The notes beneath the pieces are model-generated. The model made no database searches, had not been told where the DNA came from, and saw only the letters and a list, made by a program, of their open reading frames with translations. The translations under genes and the position numbers were made by a program. From contig NZ_JBMGQR010000019.1 in the NCBI RefSeq assembly GCF_049059935.1, forward strand, positions 1 through 64,000: a DNA stretch of 64,000 bases, written 5' to 3'. The stretch comes from JAURVT01 sp049059935. Lineage in GTDB: Bacteria; Actinomycetota; Actinomycetes; Propionibacteriales; Nocardioidaceae. Below, one piece after another: positions 1 through 8,513 of this stretch (position 1 is its first letter; each line of letters starts with the position of its first letter).

Positions 1-395
1 TCCATCGCGCCGCCGACGGCGGGGATCGCGTCGGGGGCGCCGGTGTGCCAGTTCGCGAGGTCACCGTTGATCGAGACCTGGAAGGCGCCCAGGACGCACA
101 CGTCGAGGTGTCCGCCGCGCATCATCGCGAAGGAGTCGGCGTGGTGGAAGTACGAGCAGCCGGGCGTCTCGATCACGGGGACCTTGCCGGCGTTGGTGAG
201 GTCGGGGTCGATCTCGTCTGCGACCGCGGCCCGGCCCATGCCGAGCATCCCGTTCTCGGTGTGCAGGGTGACGCCGTGGCCGACGTCGAGGTGGTCCGCG
301 ACGGTGGTGGGCTGCCCGATGCCGAGGTTCACGTACGCGCCGGTGGGGATGTCCGCGGCGACCGCCGCCGCGATCTGGTCCTTGCTGCGCGTCAC
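1..395 (-). CDS. 3-oxoacid (3-oxoadipate-type) CoA-transferase subunit B, 3' end cut by the window
   Basis: This is the N-terminal ~131 residues of a class I CoA-transferase beta subunit; the rest lies beyond position 1. The reading starts VTRSKDQIAAAVAADIPTGA and continues with the family's NLGIGQPT and TENGMLGMG stretches. The GTG start overlaps the TGA stop of subunit A (GTGA), so the two subunits are translationally coupled. In this gene context (maleylacetate reductase upstream in the same direction) the likely reaction is transfer of CoA from succinyl-CoA to 3-oxoadipate, the step after maleylacetate reduction. The catalytic Glu of the family lies near the GENG/ENG segment. Acetoacetate or another 3-oxoacid remains possible as the substrate. 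Family assignment is firm; the substrate is inferred from neighbours. Confidence 0.88.
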   Translation of the reverse strand, partial: MTRSKDQIAAAVAADIPTGAYVNLGIGQPTTVADHLDVGHGVTLHTENGMLGMGRAAVADEIDPDLTNAGKVPVIETPGCSYFHHADSFAMMRGGHLDVCVLGAFQVSINGDLANWHTGAPDAIPAVGGAM

Positions 396-1069
396 GCTCG
401 CTCCTCTGCTTCGACGCGGACGAGCCGGTCGACGTAGATGCCCGGGGTGATGACGTGCTCGGGGTCGATCCGGCCGGCCTCGACGACGTCCTGGACCTCC
501 ACGATCGTGGTGGCCGCGGCGGTGGCCATGACGGGGCCGAAGTTGCGGGCGGTCTTGCGGTAGACGAGGTTGCCGGCGGTGTCGGCGGTGTGCGCCGCGA
601 TCAGGGCGACGTCGCCCCTGATCGGGTGCTCCAGGACGTGCAGGCGCCCGTCGATCTGTCGGGTCTCCTTGCCCTCGGCCAGCATCGTCCCGGCCCCGGT
701 GGGGGTGAAGAACGCCCCGATCCCGGCGCCGGCGGCGCGCATCCGCTCGGCGAGGTTTCCCTGCGGGACGACCTCGAGCTCGACCTTCCCCGCCCGGTAC
801 AACCCGTCGAACACCCACGAGTCGGCCTGACGCGGGAACGAGCACACCACCTTGGACACCTGACCCGCAGCCAACAGGGCGGCCAGCCCCACGTCGGCGT
901 TGCCGGCGTTGTTCGACACCACCGTCAGGTCACGCGCCCCCTGGCGGATCAACGCGTCCACCAGCGTGAACGGCATCCCCGCCAACCCGAAACCACCCAC
1001 GAGGACCGTGGCGCCGTCCGCGACGTCGGCCACCGCCTCGTCCGCTGTGTCGAGGACCTGGGGCCTCAC
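392..1069 (-). CDS. 3-oxoacid (3-oxoadipate-type) CoA-transferase subunit A
   Basis: About 225 residues, the usual size of an alpha subunit. After a short lead it shows the glycine-rich GATVLVGGFGLAGMP segment, then LTVVSNNAG, VVPQGNLAERMRAAGAGI and FFTPTGAGT, all hallmarks of the PcaI/ScoA family. I chose the GTG at 1069 because it overlaps the stop of the upstream permease gene (GTGA); the longer in-frame extension reads through the permease and has poor composition. It pairs with subunit B through a second GTGA overlap. It would activate 3-oxoadipate formed by the ring-cleavage and maleylacetate reductase genes encoded further up the same transcript unit. Confidence 0.88.
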   Translation of the reverse strand: MRPQVLDTADEAVADVADGATVLVGGFGLAGMPFTLVDALIRQGARDLTVVSNNAGNADVGLAALLAAGQVSKVVCSFPRQADSWVFDGLYRAGKVELEVVPQGNLAERMRAAGAGIGAFFTPTGAGTMLAEGKETRQIDGRLHVLEHPIRGDVALIAAHTADTAGNLVYRKTARNFGPVMATAAATTIVEVQDVVEAGRIDPEHVITPGIYVDRLVRVEAEERA

Positions 1070-2106
1070 GCGGTGGGCGCCGTGGTGGACGGCTCGGCCG
1101 GTGCGGTCTTCTCGGTGGTTCGGACCGAGTGCGCCAGCGGGAACAGCTGCACGTCGGCGACGCGGGTGAGCAGCCCCCACAGGCCCTTGGGCGCGGCCAG
1201 GACGACGACGATCGCGACGACGCCGAGGACGACCAGGTACAGCGAGCCGAGGTCGGCGAGCTGGTCCTGCAGGACGTAGTAGACGACCGCACCGAGGATG
1301 GGGCCCTCGATGGTGCCGATGCCACCGATGAGGACGACGAAGATCATCGAGGCGGTGAAGCCCACCGAGAAGATCGAGTCCGGTGTGACCCGCAGCGTGT
1401 TCAGGGCGGTGAGGGCACCGGCCAGGCCGACGCCGGCCGACGAGGCGACGTAGACGATCCGCTTGCTGCGGTCCACCGGGACGCCGAGCCCGGACGCGGC
1501 GGTCGGGTCGTCGCGGATCGCGGTGAGGCCGAGGCCGACCCGGGAGCGCATCAGCAGGTAGGTCGCGACGACGACGGCCACGGCGAGGCCGAGGCCGAGC
1601 CAGTAGACGGTCGCGACGCGTGCGACCCGGTCGGTGCCCTGGAACGCGGTCAGCGACAGGCCCGAGCCACCGCCGAGGGAGTCGAACTGGGTGGTGAGGA
1701 GCTTGAACACCTCGGCCACGACCCAGGTGCCGATGGCGAAGTAGCCGCCGGCGAGCCTGAACACCAGGAACGAGGTGGCCCAGGCGACGGCGCCGCAGAG
1801 GACCGCGGCGGCGAGGACGGCGCCCAGGACCGGCAGGCCGACCGCGTCGGCCAGGCGGATGACGCCGTAGCCGCCGATGCCGATGAAGGCCTGCTGTCCG
1901 ATGGACACCATGCCGGCGTACCCGGCCATGAGGTTCCAGGTGGTGCCGAGGATGACCAGGACGAACAGTCCGACCAGGCTCGACAGGGTGCCCAGGGAGA
2001 CGTTGTAGGGCACCCAGACCGCCAGGACGAGCACGGCGACGACGAGCAGGGCCGTGCCGGCCATCGAGACCGGTCCGCCGCGGCGGCGGACGTCGGCGGC
2101 GCTCAT
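1066..2106 (-). CDS. Branched-chain amino acid-type ABC transporter permease (LivM family)
   Basis: A 346-residue integral membrane permease with about nine or ten hydrophobic segments. It carries the LivM signature region around GTTWNLMAGYAGMVSIGQQAFIG (first part MAGYAGMVSIGQ) and the EAA-like cytoplasmic loop GLTAIRDDPTAASGLG that contacts the ATPases. It starts with ATG overlapping the stop of the LivH-type permease (ATGA). Together with the adjacent permease, two ATPases and a lipoprotein it makes a complete HAAT-family importer. Because the importer sits inside an aromatic catabolic cluster, it more likely imports an aromatic acid or phenolic substrate than branched-chain amino acids; that is an inference. 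Confidence 0.92.
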   Translation of the reverse strand: MSAADVRRRGGPVSMAGTALLVVAVLVLAVWVPYNVSLGTLSSLVGLFVLVILGTTWNLMAGYAGMVSIGQQAFIGIGGYGVIRLADAVGLPVLGAVLAAAVLCGAVAWATSFLVFRLAGGYFAIGTWVVAEVFKLLTTQFDSLGGGSGLSLTAFQGTDRVARVATVYWLGLGLAVAVVVATYLLMRSRVGLGLTAIRDDPTAASGLGVPVDRSKRIVYVASSAGVGLAGALTALNTLRVTPDSIFSVGFTASMIFVVLIGGIGTIEGPILGAVVYYVLQDQLADLGSLYLVVLGVVAIVVVLAAPKGLWGLLTRVADVQLFPLAHSVRTTEKTAPAEPSTTAPTA

Positions 2107-2972
2107 GCCGTCACCGTCCGGGGCATCAGGCCGCTGGGCTTGACGAGCAGGACGGCGAGGAAGACCAGGTGGCCGGCGAGGATGCCGTAGGCGGGGTCGA
2201 TCTGGGCGCCGACGGTCTGGGCGACGCCGAGGACGAGCCCGCCGAGCAGGGTGCCCCACAGCGACCCGAGACCGCCGACGATGACGGCCTCGAACGCGAA
2301 GATCAGCACCAGGTCGCCGTAGGTGGGGGAGAACTGGGTGCTCATCCCGACGAAGATGCCCGCCAGGGCGACCGTCGCGATCGCGATGGCGGTGGCGACG
2401 CCGTAGAGGTGGCGCTGGTCGATGCCCATGAGCTGGGCGGTCTCGGGGTCGTCGCTCGTCGCACGCATCGCGCGTCCGGTGCGGGTGCGGCTGAGGAACA
2501 GCTGCACGGCGGCGATGACCGCGACGCCGACGGCGAAGGTCACGACGGAGAAGACGCCGACGGACAGGTCGGGTCCCAGGGGCACGCTGGAGGTGCCGAG
2601 CGACCCGATGCCGATGGACTGGGAGTCGGCGCTGAACACCTGCTGGAGCAGGTTGGTCAGGACGATCGCGAGGCCGAAGGAGACCAGGAGCGGGGCCAGT
2701 TCCCCGCCGCCGAGGGCGGGGTTGAACAGGCCCCGTTGCAGGACGTACCCGACGACGGCGAAGACCGGGACGACGACGCAGACCGCGAGCAGCAGCGGCA
2801 CCGACCCGTCCTGGACGAGCCACAGGGCGACGTAGGCGGCGGTGACGGCGATGACGCCGTGGGCGAGGTTGACGATGCGCATGACCCCGAAGATCAGGGA
2901 GAGTCCGCAGGCCAGGAGTGCGTACTGCCCGCCGAGCAGCACCCCCTGGATGACGGCGTTGAGCCAGTCCAC
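2103..2972 (-). CDS. Branched-chain amino acid-type ABC transporter permease (LivH family)
   Basis: A 289-residue permease that begins (GTG) MDWLNAVIQGVLLGGQYALL and continues LSLIFGVMRIVNLAHG, the classic LivH N-terminus. The loop RAMRATSDDPETAQLMGID is the EAA-type coupling segment. Hydrophobic helices fill the rest. It lies 9 bp after the LivF-type ATPase gene and overlaps the LivM-type permease by 4 bp, so it is an inner member of the importer operon. The length is normal for the family. Confidence 0.92.
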   Translation of the reverse strand: MDWLNAVIQGVLLGGQYALLACGLSLIFGVMRIVNLAHGVIAVTAAYVALWLVQDGSVPLLLAVCVVVPVFAVVGYVLQRGLFNPALGGGELAPLLVSFGLAIVLTNLLQQVFSADSQSIGIGSLGTSSVPLGPDLSVGVFSVVTFAVGVAVIAAVQLFLSRTRTGRAMRATSDDPETAQLMGIDQRHLYGVATAIAIATVALAGIFVGMSTQFSPTYGDLVLIFAFEAVIVGGLGSLWGTLLGGLVLGVAQTVGAQIDPAYGILAGHLVFLAVLLVKPSGLMPRTVTA

Positions 2973-2981
2973 GTCGTTCTC

Positions 2982-3683
2982 CTAGAGTCCGAAGTAGGCC
3001 GCGGTGACGTCCTCGCGGCTGATGGTGGCGGCAGCGCCCTCGAGGACGGTGCGTCCCTCGAGCAGGCACTGGATGCGGTCGGCGACGCCGAGCGCCTGGT
3101 TGAGGTCTTGCTCGACGACGAGAACAGTGGTGCCGCGGGCGGTGACCTCGGGCAGGGCGGCGTAGATCTCCTTGACGACCACCGGCGCCAGGCCGAGCGA
3201 CACCTCGTCGAGCAGGAGCAGCCGCGGGTTGGCCATCAGGGCGCGGCCGATCGCGGTGGCCTGCTGCTCGCCTCCGGACAGGTGCGCGCCGGCTCGGGCG
3301 CGACGGTCGGCGACCAGGGGGAACAGCTCGTAGATCGACTCCAGGTTCCACGGGCCGCTGCGGCGCCGGTACCCGCCGACCAGCAGGTTCTCCTCGACGG
3401 TCAGGGAGGGGAAGATCCGCCGGCCCTCGGGGGTGAGGGCGATGCCCTTGGCGACGCGGACGTGCGCGGGCGTGGACCCCACCGCCTCGCCGTCGAGACG
3501 CACCTCGCCCGCGGTGGCGCGCAGGCTTCCGGCGATGGTGCGCAGCAGCGTGGTCTTGCCGGCCCCGTTGGCGCCGATGACCGCGAGGGTCTCGCCCTCG
3601 TGGACGGTGAGGTCGACGCCGTGGAGCGCCTGCAGGTCGCCGTGGTGGACGTCGACGCTCTCGACCGACAGCAGCGCGCTCAC
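2982..3683 (-). CDS. ABC transporter ATP-binding protein (LivF family)
   Basis: A 233-residue ATPase with Walker A GANGAGKTT (about residues 37-45), ABC signature LSGGEQQ, Walker B LLLLDEVSLGLAP and a switch histidine replaced in the typical LivF way (VVEQDLNQAL). The start chosen is GTG at 3683, which overlaps the stop of the LivG-type gene (GTGA); reading further upstream gives a proline/arginine-rich shadow. It energises the LivH/LivM pore with its LivG-type partner. Confidence 0.92.
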   Translation of the reverse strand: MSALLSVESVDVHHGDLQALHGVDLTVHEGETLAVIGANGAGKTTLLRTIAGSLRATAGEVRLDGEAVGSTPAHVRVAKGIALTPEGRRIFPSLTVEENLLVGGYRRRSGPWNLESIYELFPLVADRRARAGAHLSGGEQQATAIGRALMANPRLLLLDEVSLGLAPVVVKEIYAALPEVTARGTTVLVVEQDLNQALGVADRIQCLLEGRTVLEGAAATISREDVTAAYFGL

Positions 3684-4432
3684 GAGGCGGCCGCCGGGCC
3701 GGTGTCGACCGTCGACCCGAGGTAGACCTCGACGACCCGGGGGTCGCGCATCACCTCGGCGGGGTTCCCGATGGCGACGACGTCTCCCAGGGCCAGGCAC
3801 ATGAGCCGGTCGACGACCTGGAGCAGCGCGTGGACGATGTGCTCGATCCACACCACCGCCAGGCCCGAGTCGCGCAGCTCGCCGATGAGGGCCACCAGCT
3901 CGGGCAGCTCGGCGTCGGTGAGCCCGCCGGCGATCTCGTCCAGCAGGATCAACCGGGGCCCGGTGGCCAGGGCCCGGGCCAGCTCGAGCCGCTTGCGGTC
4001 GAGCAGACGCAGCCGGCCGGCCGGGGTGTTGGCCAGGTGCGCCATGCCCGTCCGGTCCAGCGACTCCAGTGCGCTGCGCCGGGCGTCGGCGCTGCGCTGA
4101 CCGCCACCGAACCGGGCCCCGACCAGGACGTTCTCGAACACCGTCATCCCGGCGAACGGACGCGGCACCTGGTAGCTGCGCCCGACGCCGGCGGCGCTGC
4201 GGCGGGGTGCGCTCCACCGAGTGACGTCCTGGCCGTCGAGCAAAAGCGTGCCGCCGTCGGCGCGGGCGGTCCCGGTGACCAGGTTCAGCAGGGTCGACTT
4301 GCCGGCCCCGTTGGGGCCGACCACGCCGAGCGCCTCGCCGGCCGCCACGTCGAACGAGACGTCGCGTGCGGTGACCACCTGGCCGTAGGCCTTGGCCAGG
4401 TGCTCGACGCGCAGCAGCGGTCCGTCCACCAT
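3680..4432 (-). CDS. ABC transporter ATP-binding protein (LivG family)
   Basis: A 250-residue ATPase with Walker A GPNGAGKST, the Q-loop region GRSYQVPRPFAGMTVFENV that is characteristic of LivG, and Walker B LILLDEIAGGLTDAE. A normal LSxGQ signature is not evident: the corresponding region reads RLLDRKRLELARALA, where LivG proteins usually have L(S/P)YGxQRRLEIARAL. The GxQ part is therefore degenerate, as it is in some actinobacterial members. The ATG at 4432 has a GGGAGG ribosome-binding site 5 bases upstream. The gene follows the binding-protein gene by about 30 bp. Confidence 0.9.
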   Translation of the reverse strand: MVDGPLLRVEHLAKAYGQVVTARDVSFDVAAGEALGVVGPNGAGKSTLLNLVTGTARADGGTLLLDGQDVTRWSAPRRSAAGVGRSYQVPRPFAGMTVFENVLVGARFGGGQRSADARRSALESLDRTGMAHLANTPAGRLRLLDRKRLELARALATGPRLILLDEIAGGLTDAELPELVALIGELRDSGLAVVWIEHIVHALLQVVDRLMCLALGDVVAIGNPAEVMRDPRVVEVYLGSTVDTGPAAAS

Positions 4433-4464
4433 GTGTGCCTCCCTCGAAGGTGCGGTGCCGGTGG

Positions 4465-5745
4465 TCAGGACAGCGGCTCGACCGAGCCGCCCAGGGGCAC
4501 CTCGTCGGCGAGCTTGTTGGACACCACGACCAGGTCGAACGGGTAGTCCCCGCCGTCGGTCTGGCGCCACTGACCGCCGGTCACGGGCGTCTTGGCGACG
4601 TAGGGCGGGACGTTCTGGTCCTTGCCCCAGGCGAGGTCGCCGACGACGGTGGAGACCTCGAGGTCCTTCATCGCCCCGGTGATGTCCTCGGCGTCGGTCG
4701 ACCCGGCCTTGGTGACGGCGGCGGCCGCGACCTCGAACAGGGCGTGGGAGAAGCCGAGCGGCTGGGTCCACTGGCTGCTGGTGCTCTTCTCGTAGGCGTC
4801 GGCGAGCTCCTGGGCGCTCTGGTCGGTCAGCGAGCTCGTGTACGGAGCGGTGGGGTGCCACCAGACCTCGGTGCCGAGGTTGTTCGCGATGTCACCCAGG
4901 CCCTCGACCACCGACGGGAACAGCAGCGCCTTGCCCACCGTCGCGATCTTGGGGTCGTAGCCCTGCTGCTTGGCCTGACGCCAGAAGGTGGTGAAGTCCG
5001 GCGGGATCGGGACGCCGAGCAGGATGTCGCTGCCCTTGTAGGACGAGATCTGCGAGGAGAAGTCCTTGGTGCCGTTGGGGTACAGGCCCGGGTTGTCGAT
5101 GGTCGTGCCCGACGGCTTCACCAGGGCCGGGAAGTTGGCGCTCCAGGCCTGGCCGTCGGGGTCGTTGGGGAACAGGCCGCCGGCCTTCTTGTTGGTGTCG
5201 ACCTGCGACCACATGTCGGAGTAGACCGCGGCGACGTCCTCCAGGCCCCAGAAGAAGTGGTAGCTGTACTTGAGGTCGGCCGGCTTGTCGCCGCTGCGGA
5301 TGGCGAACGGCTGCCACGGGGCGACGGTGGTGATGCACGGGACGGAGTTGGCCTCGCACTGCTCGGAGACCGGGTTGACGATGTCCGGGGTCGACGAGGC
5401 GAGCAGGACGTCGACGTCGTCGTCGTTGATCAGCTCGGCGGCGACCTCGCCCGCGCGGGTGGAGTCGCTCTGGGCGTCCTTGACCACGATGTCGACCTTG
5501 ACGTCCTTGTCGCCGACCTTGATGGGGTTGTCGGCGAAGTAGGTCTTCATCTGGTCGACGACGAACGAGTCGGCCTCGCCGAACGCGGCCAGGGGGCCGG
5601 TCTGCGGGGACACGAAGCCGAGGGTCAGCGTGTCGTCGCCGCCCTCGTCGTCCCCGGAGCCGCCGACGGTGCCACCGCACGCGGTGACGGCGAGGCTGAG
5701 CACGGCCGCGAGCGCGACGGCCGGCGTGGTGCGGGTGATCTTCAT
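4465..5745 (-). CDS. Substrate-binding lipoprotein of the Liv-type importer
   Basis: A 426-residue secreted binding protein. Residues 1-23 form a lipoprotein signal peptide with lipobox AVTAC, followed by a Gly/Asp/Glu-rich linker (GGSGDDEGGDD). The mature part has the periplasmic-binding-protein type I pattern typical of amide/amino-acid/aromatic binding proteins (LGFVSPQTGPLAAFGEAD, DVLLASSTPDIVNPVSEQC, FFWGLEDVAAVYSDMW). It is the first gene of the transporter block and lies 81 bp downstream of the hydroxylase gene. Its presence between catabolic enzymes and the other transporter genes suggests that it captures the pathway substrate. The ligand cannot be told from the sequence. Confidence 0.88.
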   Translation of the reverse strand: MKITRTTPAVALAAVLSLAVTACGGTVGGSGDDEGGDDTLTLGFVSPQTGPLAAFGEADSFVVDQMKTYFADNPIKVGDKDVKVDIVVKDAQSDSTRAGEVAAELINDDDVDVLLASSTPDIVNPVSEQCEANSVPCITTVAPWQPFAIRSGDKPADLKYSYHFFWGLEDVAAVYSDMWSQVDTNKKAGGLFPNDPDGQAWSANFPALVKPSGTTIDNPGLYPNGTKDFSSQISSYKGSDILLGVPIPPDFTTFWRQAKQQGYDPKIATVGKALLFPSVVEGLGDIANNLGTEVWWHPTAPYTSSLTDQSAQELADAYEKSTSSQWTQPLGFSHALFEVAAAAVTKAGSTDAEDITGAMKDLEVSTVVGDLAWGKDQNVPPYVAKTPVTGGQWRQTDGGDYPFDLVVVSNKLADEVPLGGSVEPLS

Positions 5746-5826
5746 GGTGTTCTCCTGGGCGTTCTGATGAGGTGCGGCGAGGTACGGCGGTGGTGCGGGC
5801 GAGCCCTGCGCGGGTGTGCGTCGGGC

Positions 5827-7614
5827 TCAGCGGTCCAGGACGGTGCGGAGCACGGACTCCAGGTCGGCGGCCGGGTCGTCGGTCAGGGCGTGCGAGCGCC
5901 AGACCACGTGGTTGTCGGGGCGCACCAGGACGCAGCCGTCCTCGGCCACCTCGCGCAGGCGCGACCAGTCCTCGTAGAGGTCGGTGAAGTCGGCGTCTCC
6001 GGGGCCGACGACGACGCCGCGCACGTCCACGCCCAGGGCTGCGGCGGCCTTCTCGGCGGCCTGCGCCCACGGGCGTCCGGTGATGCCGGTGAACAGGGTG
6101 AAGCGGCAGTGGCCGGCGACGTCGTGGGTGGAGATCCGCCGCCCGTCCTCGCCGAGCCAGCAGTGCGGCAGACGCGCGCCGGGCCAGGTGGTCGCGTGGT
6201 AGTACAGCTCGGGGTCGCGCTCGTAGGCGGGCTCGGCGGTGCCGTCAGGCACCACGGCGCCCGAGGCGTACCGCTGGCCGAGCTCGACGCCGTGGGCGTT
6301 GAACTCGTAGTCCTTGAGCTCGAGGGCCTTGCGCAGCGCGAGGCGCTTCTCGGCGCCCTCGGGGGAGTCGTCCGCGCGGGCGTCGATGCTGGCCTGCATC
6401 TGCTCGACGTCCTGCGACTCGTCGAGACCCAGCGCGGCCAGGACGGCCCCGAACTCCTCGATGCTCTTGTTCGCCCGGAGCACGATCTGCTTGCCCACCG
6501 GGGCGCGCTCGGCGTCGTAGCTGTCGAGCAGCCCCGGACCGGCCGTCCCCTTGATGACGTGGGCGAGCTTCCAGGCCAGGTTGTACGCGTCGCCCACCGA
6601 CGTGTTCGAGCCCAGGCCGTTCGACGGCGGGTGCCGGTGGACGGCGTCGCCTGCGCAGAAGACCCGGCCGTCGCGGTACCGCTCGGCGTACATCTTGTTG
6701 TTGCCCCACAGCGACAGCGACCGGATGGTCACCGGGATGGTGTCGTCGCCGATCAGGTTGTGGACGATGGCCGTCGCCATCTCGTCGTCGAGCTCGGGCG
6801 GGGGCTGGTTGATGTCGTAGCCCCAGGTGATGAGCCACTCGTTCCACGGCCGCACCAGGCGGATCAGGCCGAGACCGATGCCGCCGATGGTCGCACCGGG
6901 CTGCAGCACCCAGTACAGGACGGACGGCCGGTGCTGGACGAGCTCGGTGAGGTCGGCGTGGAAGACGATGTTCATGCTGCCGGCCAGGTCCATCTCGCCG
7001 GCCATCGGCAGGTCGAGGTCCGAGACGACCTTGCTGCGGCTGCCGTCGGCGGCGATCACGTACTTGGCGCGGATCGCGTACTCGTGTCCCGACAGGCGGT
7101 CGCGGACCTGGACGGTGACGCCGTCGGCGTCCTGCTCGAGCGAGACGTACTCGGTGTCGAAGCGGATCCGGCTGCCGCGCGAGGCGGCGTGCCCGACGAG
7201 GATCGGCTCGAACAGCGTCTGCGGGAGGTCGCAGTTCATCGACGGGCTCGCGAGCCGGTAGTCGGCCTCGCGGCTCGGGTGGGTGCCCCAGGTGTGGATG
7301 CGGCCGATCTCGTCGCCGGCCAGGCTGCTGCAGAAGACGGTGTCGCCCATCATCTCGTGCGGGGTGGCCTCGGCGACGACGTCCTCCTCGATGCCCATGT
7401 CGCGCATGATCTCGACGGTGCGCTGGTTGGTGATGTGCGCGCGGGGGGTGTTCGCGGTCCAGCGGTACTTGGTGATGACGATGTGCTCGATGCCGTAGGT
7501 GGCCAGGAACAGCGCGGCCGAGGCGCCGGCCGGGCCGCTGCCGATGATCAGGACGTCGGTCTGGAGGTCGTCGACGGTGCCGTCGGCCGGCGCGGTCGAG
7601 GTGGTGGTGGTCAT
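5827..7614 (-). CDS. FAD-dependent aromatic hydroxylase (TfdB/PheA family), probably forming hydroxyquinol
   Basis: A 595-residue single-component flavoprotein hydroxylase. It shows the FAD GxGxxG fold at the N-terminus (LIIGSGPAGASAALFLA), the DG motif (YVIAADGSRSKV) and the GD motif (RVFCAGDAVHRHPP), followed by a C-terminal thioredoxin-like domain (FTGITGRPWAQAAEKA), as in 2,4-dichlorophenol and phenol hydroxylases. Start ATG 7614 overlaps the dioxygenase stop (ATGA). In the corresponding Corynebacterium resorcinol cluster a hydroxylase of this class makes hydroxyquinol from resorcinol. The co-encoded hydroxyquinol-type dioxygenase and maleylacetate reductase fit the same role here. The exact phenolic substrate (resorcinol, a hydroxybenzoate, a halophenol) is not determinable. 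Confidence 0.88.
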   Translation of the reverse strand: MTTTTSTAPADGTVDDLQTDVLIIGSGPAGASAALFLATYGIEHIVITKYRWTANTPRAHITNQRTVEIMRDMGIEEDVVAEATPHEMMGDTVFCSSLAGDEIGRIHTWGTHPSREADYRLASPSMNCDLPQTLFEPILVGHAASRGSRIRFDTEYVSLEQDADGVTVQVRDRLSGHEYAIRAKYVIAADGSRSKVVSDLDLPMAGEMDLAGSMNIVFHADLTELVQHRPSVLYWVLQPGATIGGIGLGLIRLVRPWNEWLITWGYDINQPPPELDDEMATAIVHNLIGDDTIPVTIRSLSLWGNNKMYAERYRDGRVFCAGDAVHRHPPSNGLGSNTSVGDAYNLAWKLAHVIKGTAGPGLLDSYDAERAPVGKQIVLRANKSIEEFGAVLAALGLDESQDVEQMQASIDARADDSPEGAEKRLALRKALELKDYEFNAHGVELGQRYASGAVVPDGTAEPAYERDPELYYHATTWPGARLPHCWLGEDGRRISTHDVAGHCRFTLFTGITGRPWAQAAEKAAAALGVDVRGVVVGPGDADFTDLYEDWSRLREVAEDGCVLVRPDNHVVWRSHALTDDPAADLESVLRTVLDR

Positions 7615-8513
7615 GCGTGCTGCTCCTTCGTGGCGGGGGCCAGGACGATGTCGAACTCGGCCTGCGTCCAGGTGGTGTCGGGCGTCCGCCCGTCGGGTGC
7701 GGCGTGCCCTGCGGGTCGTTCGTCGAAGTCGACGACCAGGGAGTCCTTCACGCCGAACACGGCGTCGGAGTCCTGGTGCTCGTCGCCGCGGACGAAGATG
7801 TGGGTGACGAGCCGGTGCAGGCCGGGCGCGTCGACCATGAAGTGCAGGTGCGACGCGCGCATCGGACCGCGGCCGTTCGCGGCGAGCAGGTCTCCCACTG
7901 GACCGTCGTGCGGGATCGGGTAGGGCGTCGGCGTGACGCACCAGAACGAGTACCGGCCCTGGTCGTCGGTGGTCAGGTGGGCGCGGCCGGTCACGCGGCC
8001 GTCGCCGTGCTGCACGTCGTACATGCCGTCGTCGTCGGCCTCCCAGACGTCGATGCGTGCGCCGGCGACCGGCGCGCCGTCCACGTCGGTGACGGTGCCC
8101 GACACCCAGCAGGGCTGGCCCTTGGCGCCCTGTGCGGCGTCGCCTCCGACCTCGATCTCGGGCGACTCCTCGGCGAAGAACGGGCCGAACACCGTCGACT
8201 CGGTGGCCCGCGGGTCCTCGGGCTCGTTCACGGTGACCGTCTGCATCGAGAGGCCGAGCACGTCCGAGAGGAGGATGAACTCCTGGCGACGGTCGTCGGT
8301 GATGTGGCCGCAGCGGGTGAGGAACTCGATGCCGGCCTCCCACTCGGGCTCGGTCAGGCGGACCTCGCGGACGAAGGCGTGCGAGTGCCGGACGAGCGCC
8401 TCCATCAGCTCACGCAGCCGCGGCGATGGGCTGTGCTCGAACGAGGCGAGCACCTGGTCGGTCACGGCCTGCTCGTGCTCGGCCTGCTCGGGGGTGGTCT
8501 GGTGGTCGGTCAT
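7611..8513 (-). CDS. Hydroxyquinol 1,2-dioxygenase (intradiol ring cleavage)
   Basis: A 300-residue intradiol dioxygenase. The N-terminal helical dimerisation/linker domain (about residues 1-100) is followed by the Fe(III) catalytic beta-sandwich. The four expected ligands are visible: Tyr in DDGMYDVQ, Tyr in TPYPIPHDGPVGD, and two His in RASHLHFMV. The segment ESTVFGPFF precedes the catalytic core as in catechol and hydroxyquinol enzymes, and YPIPHDGPVG is the version seen in hydroxyquinol dioxygenases. It converts hydroxyquinol to maleylacetate, which the overlapping upstream gene product reduces. Start and stop overlap both neighbours by ATGA. Catechol as substrate is less likely because no cycloisomerase is present. 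Confidence 0.9.
   Translation of the reverse strand: MTDHQTTPEQAEHEQAVTDQVLASFEHSPSPRLRELMEALVRHSHAFVREVRLTEPEWEAGIEFLTRCGHITDDRRQEFILLSDVLGLSMQTVTVNEPEDPRATESTVFGPFFAEESPEIEVGGDAAQGAKGQPCWVSGTVTDVDGAPVAGARIDVWEADDDGMYDVQHGDGRVTGRAHLTTDDQGRYSFWCVTPTPYPIPHDGPVGDLLAANGRGPMRASHLHFMVDAPGLHRLVTHIFVRGDEHQDSDAVFGVKDSLVVDFDERPAGHAAPDGRTPDTTWTQAEFDIVLAPATKEQHA

Noticed and set aside
3680..4432. A damaged ABC signature in the LivG-type ATPase as a sign of inactivation
   Set aside because: LivG members vary at this signature and all other motifs are intact, so I treat it as a family variant, not a broken gene.
4435..7923. A very long plus-strand open frame (over 1100 codons) opposite the transporter and hydroxylase genes
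   Set aside because: It is a shadow of well-matched minus-strand genes, rich in Gly/Val/Asp repeats typical of the complementary frame in high-GC DNA, with no domain.
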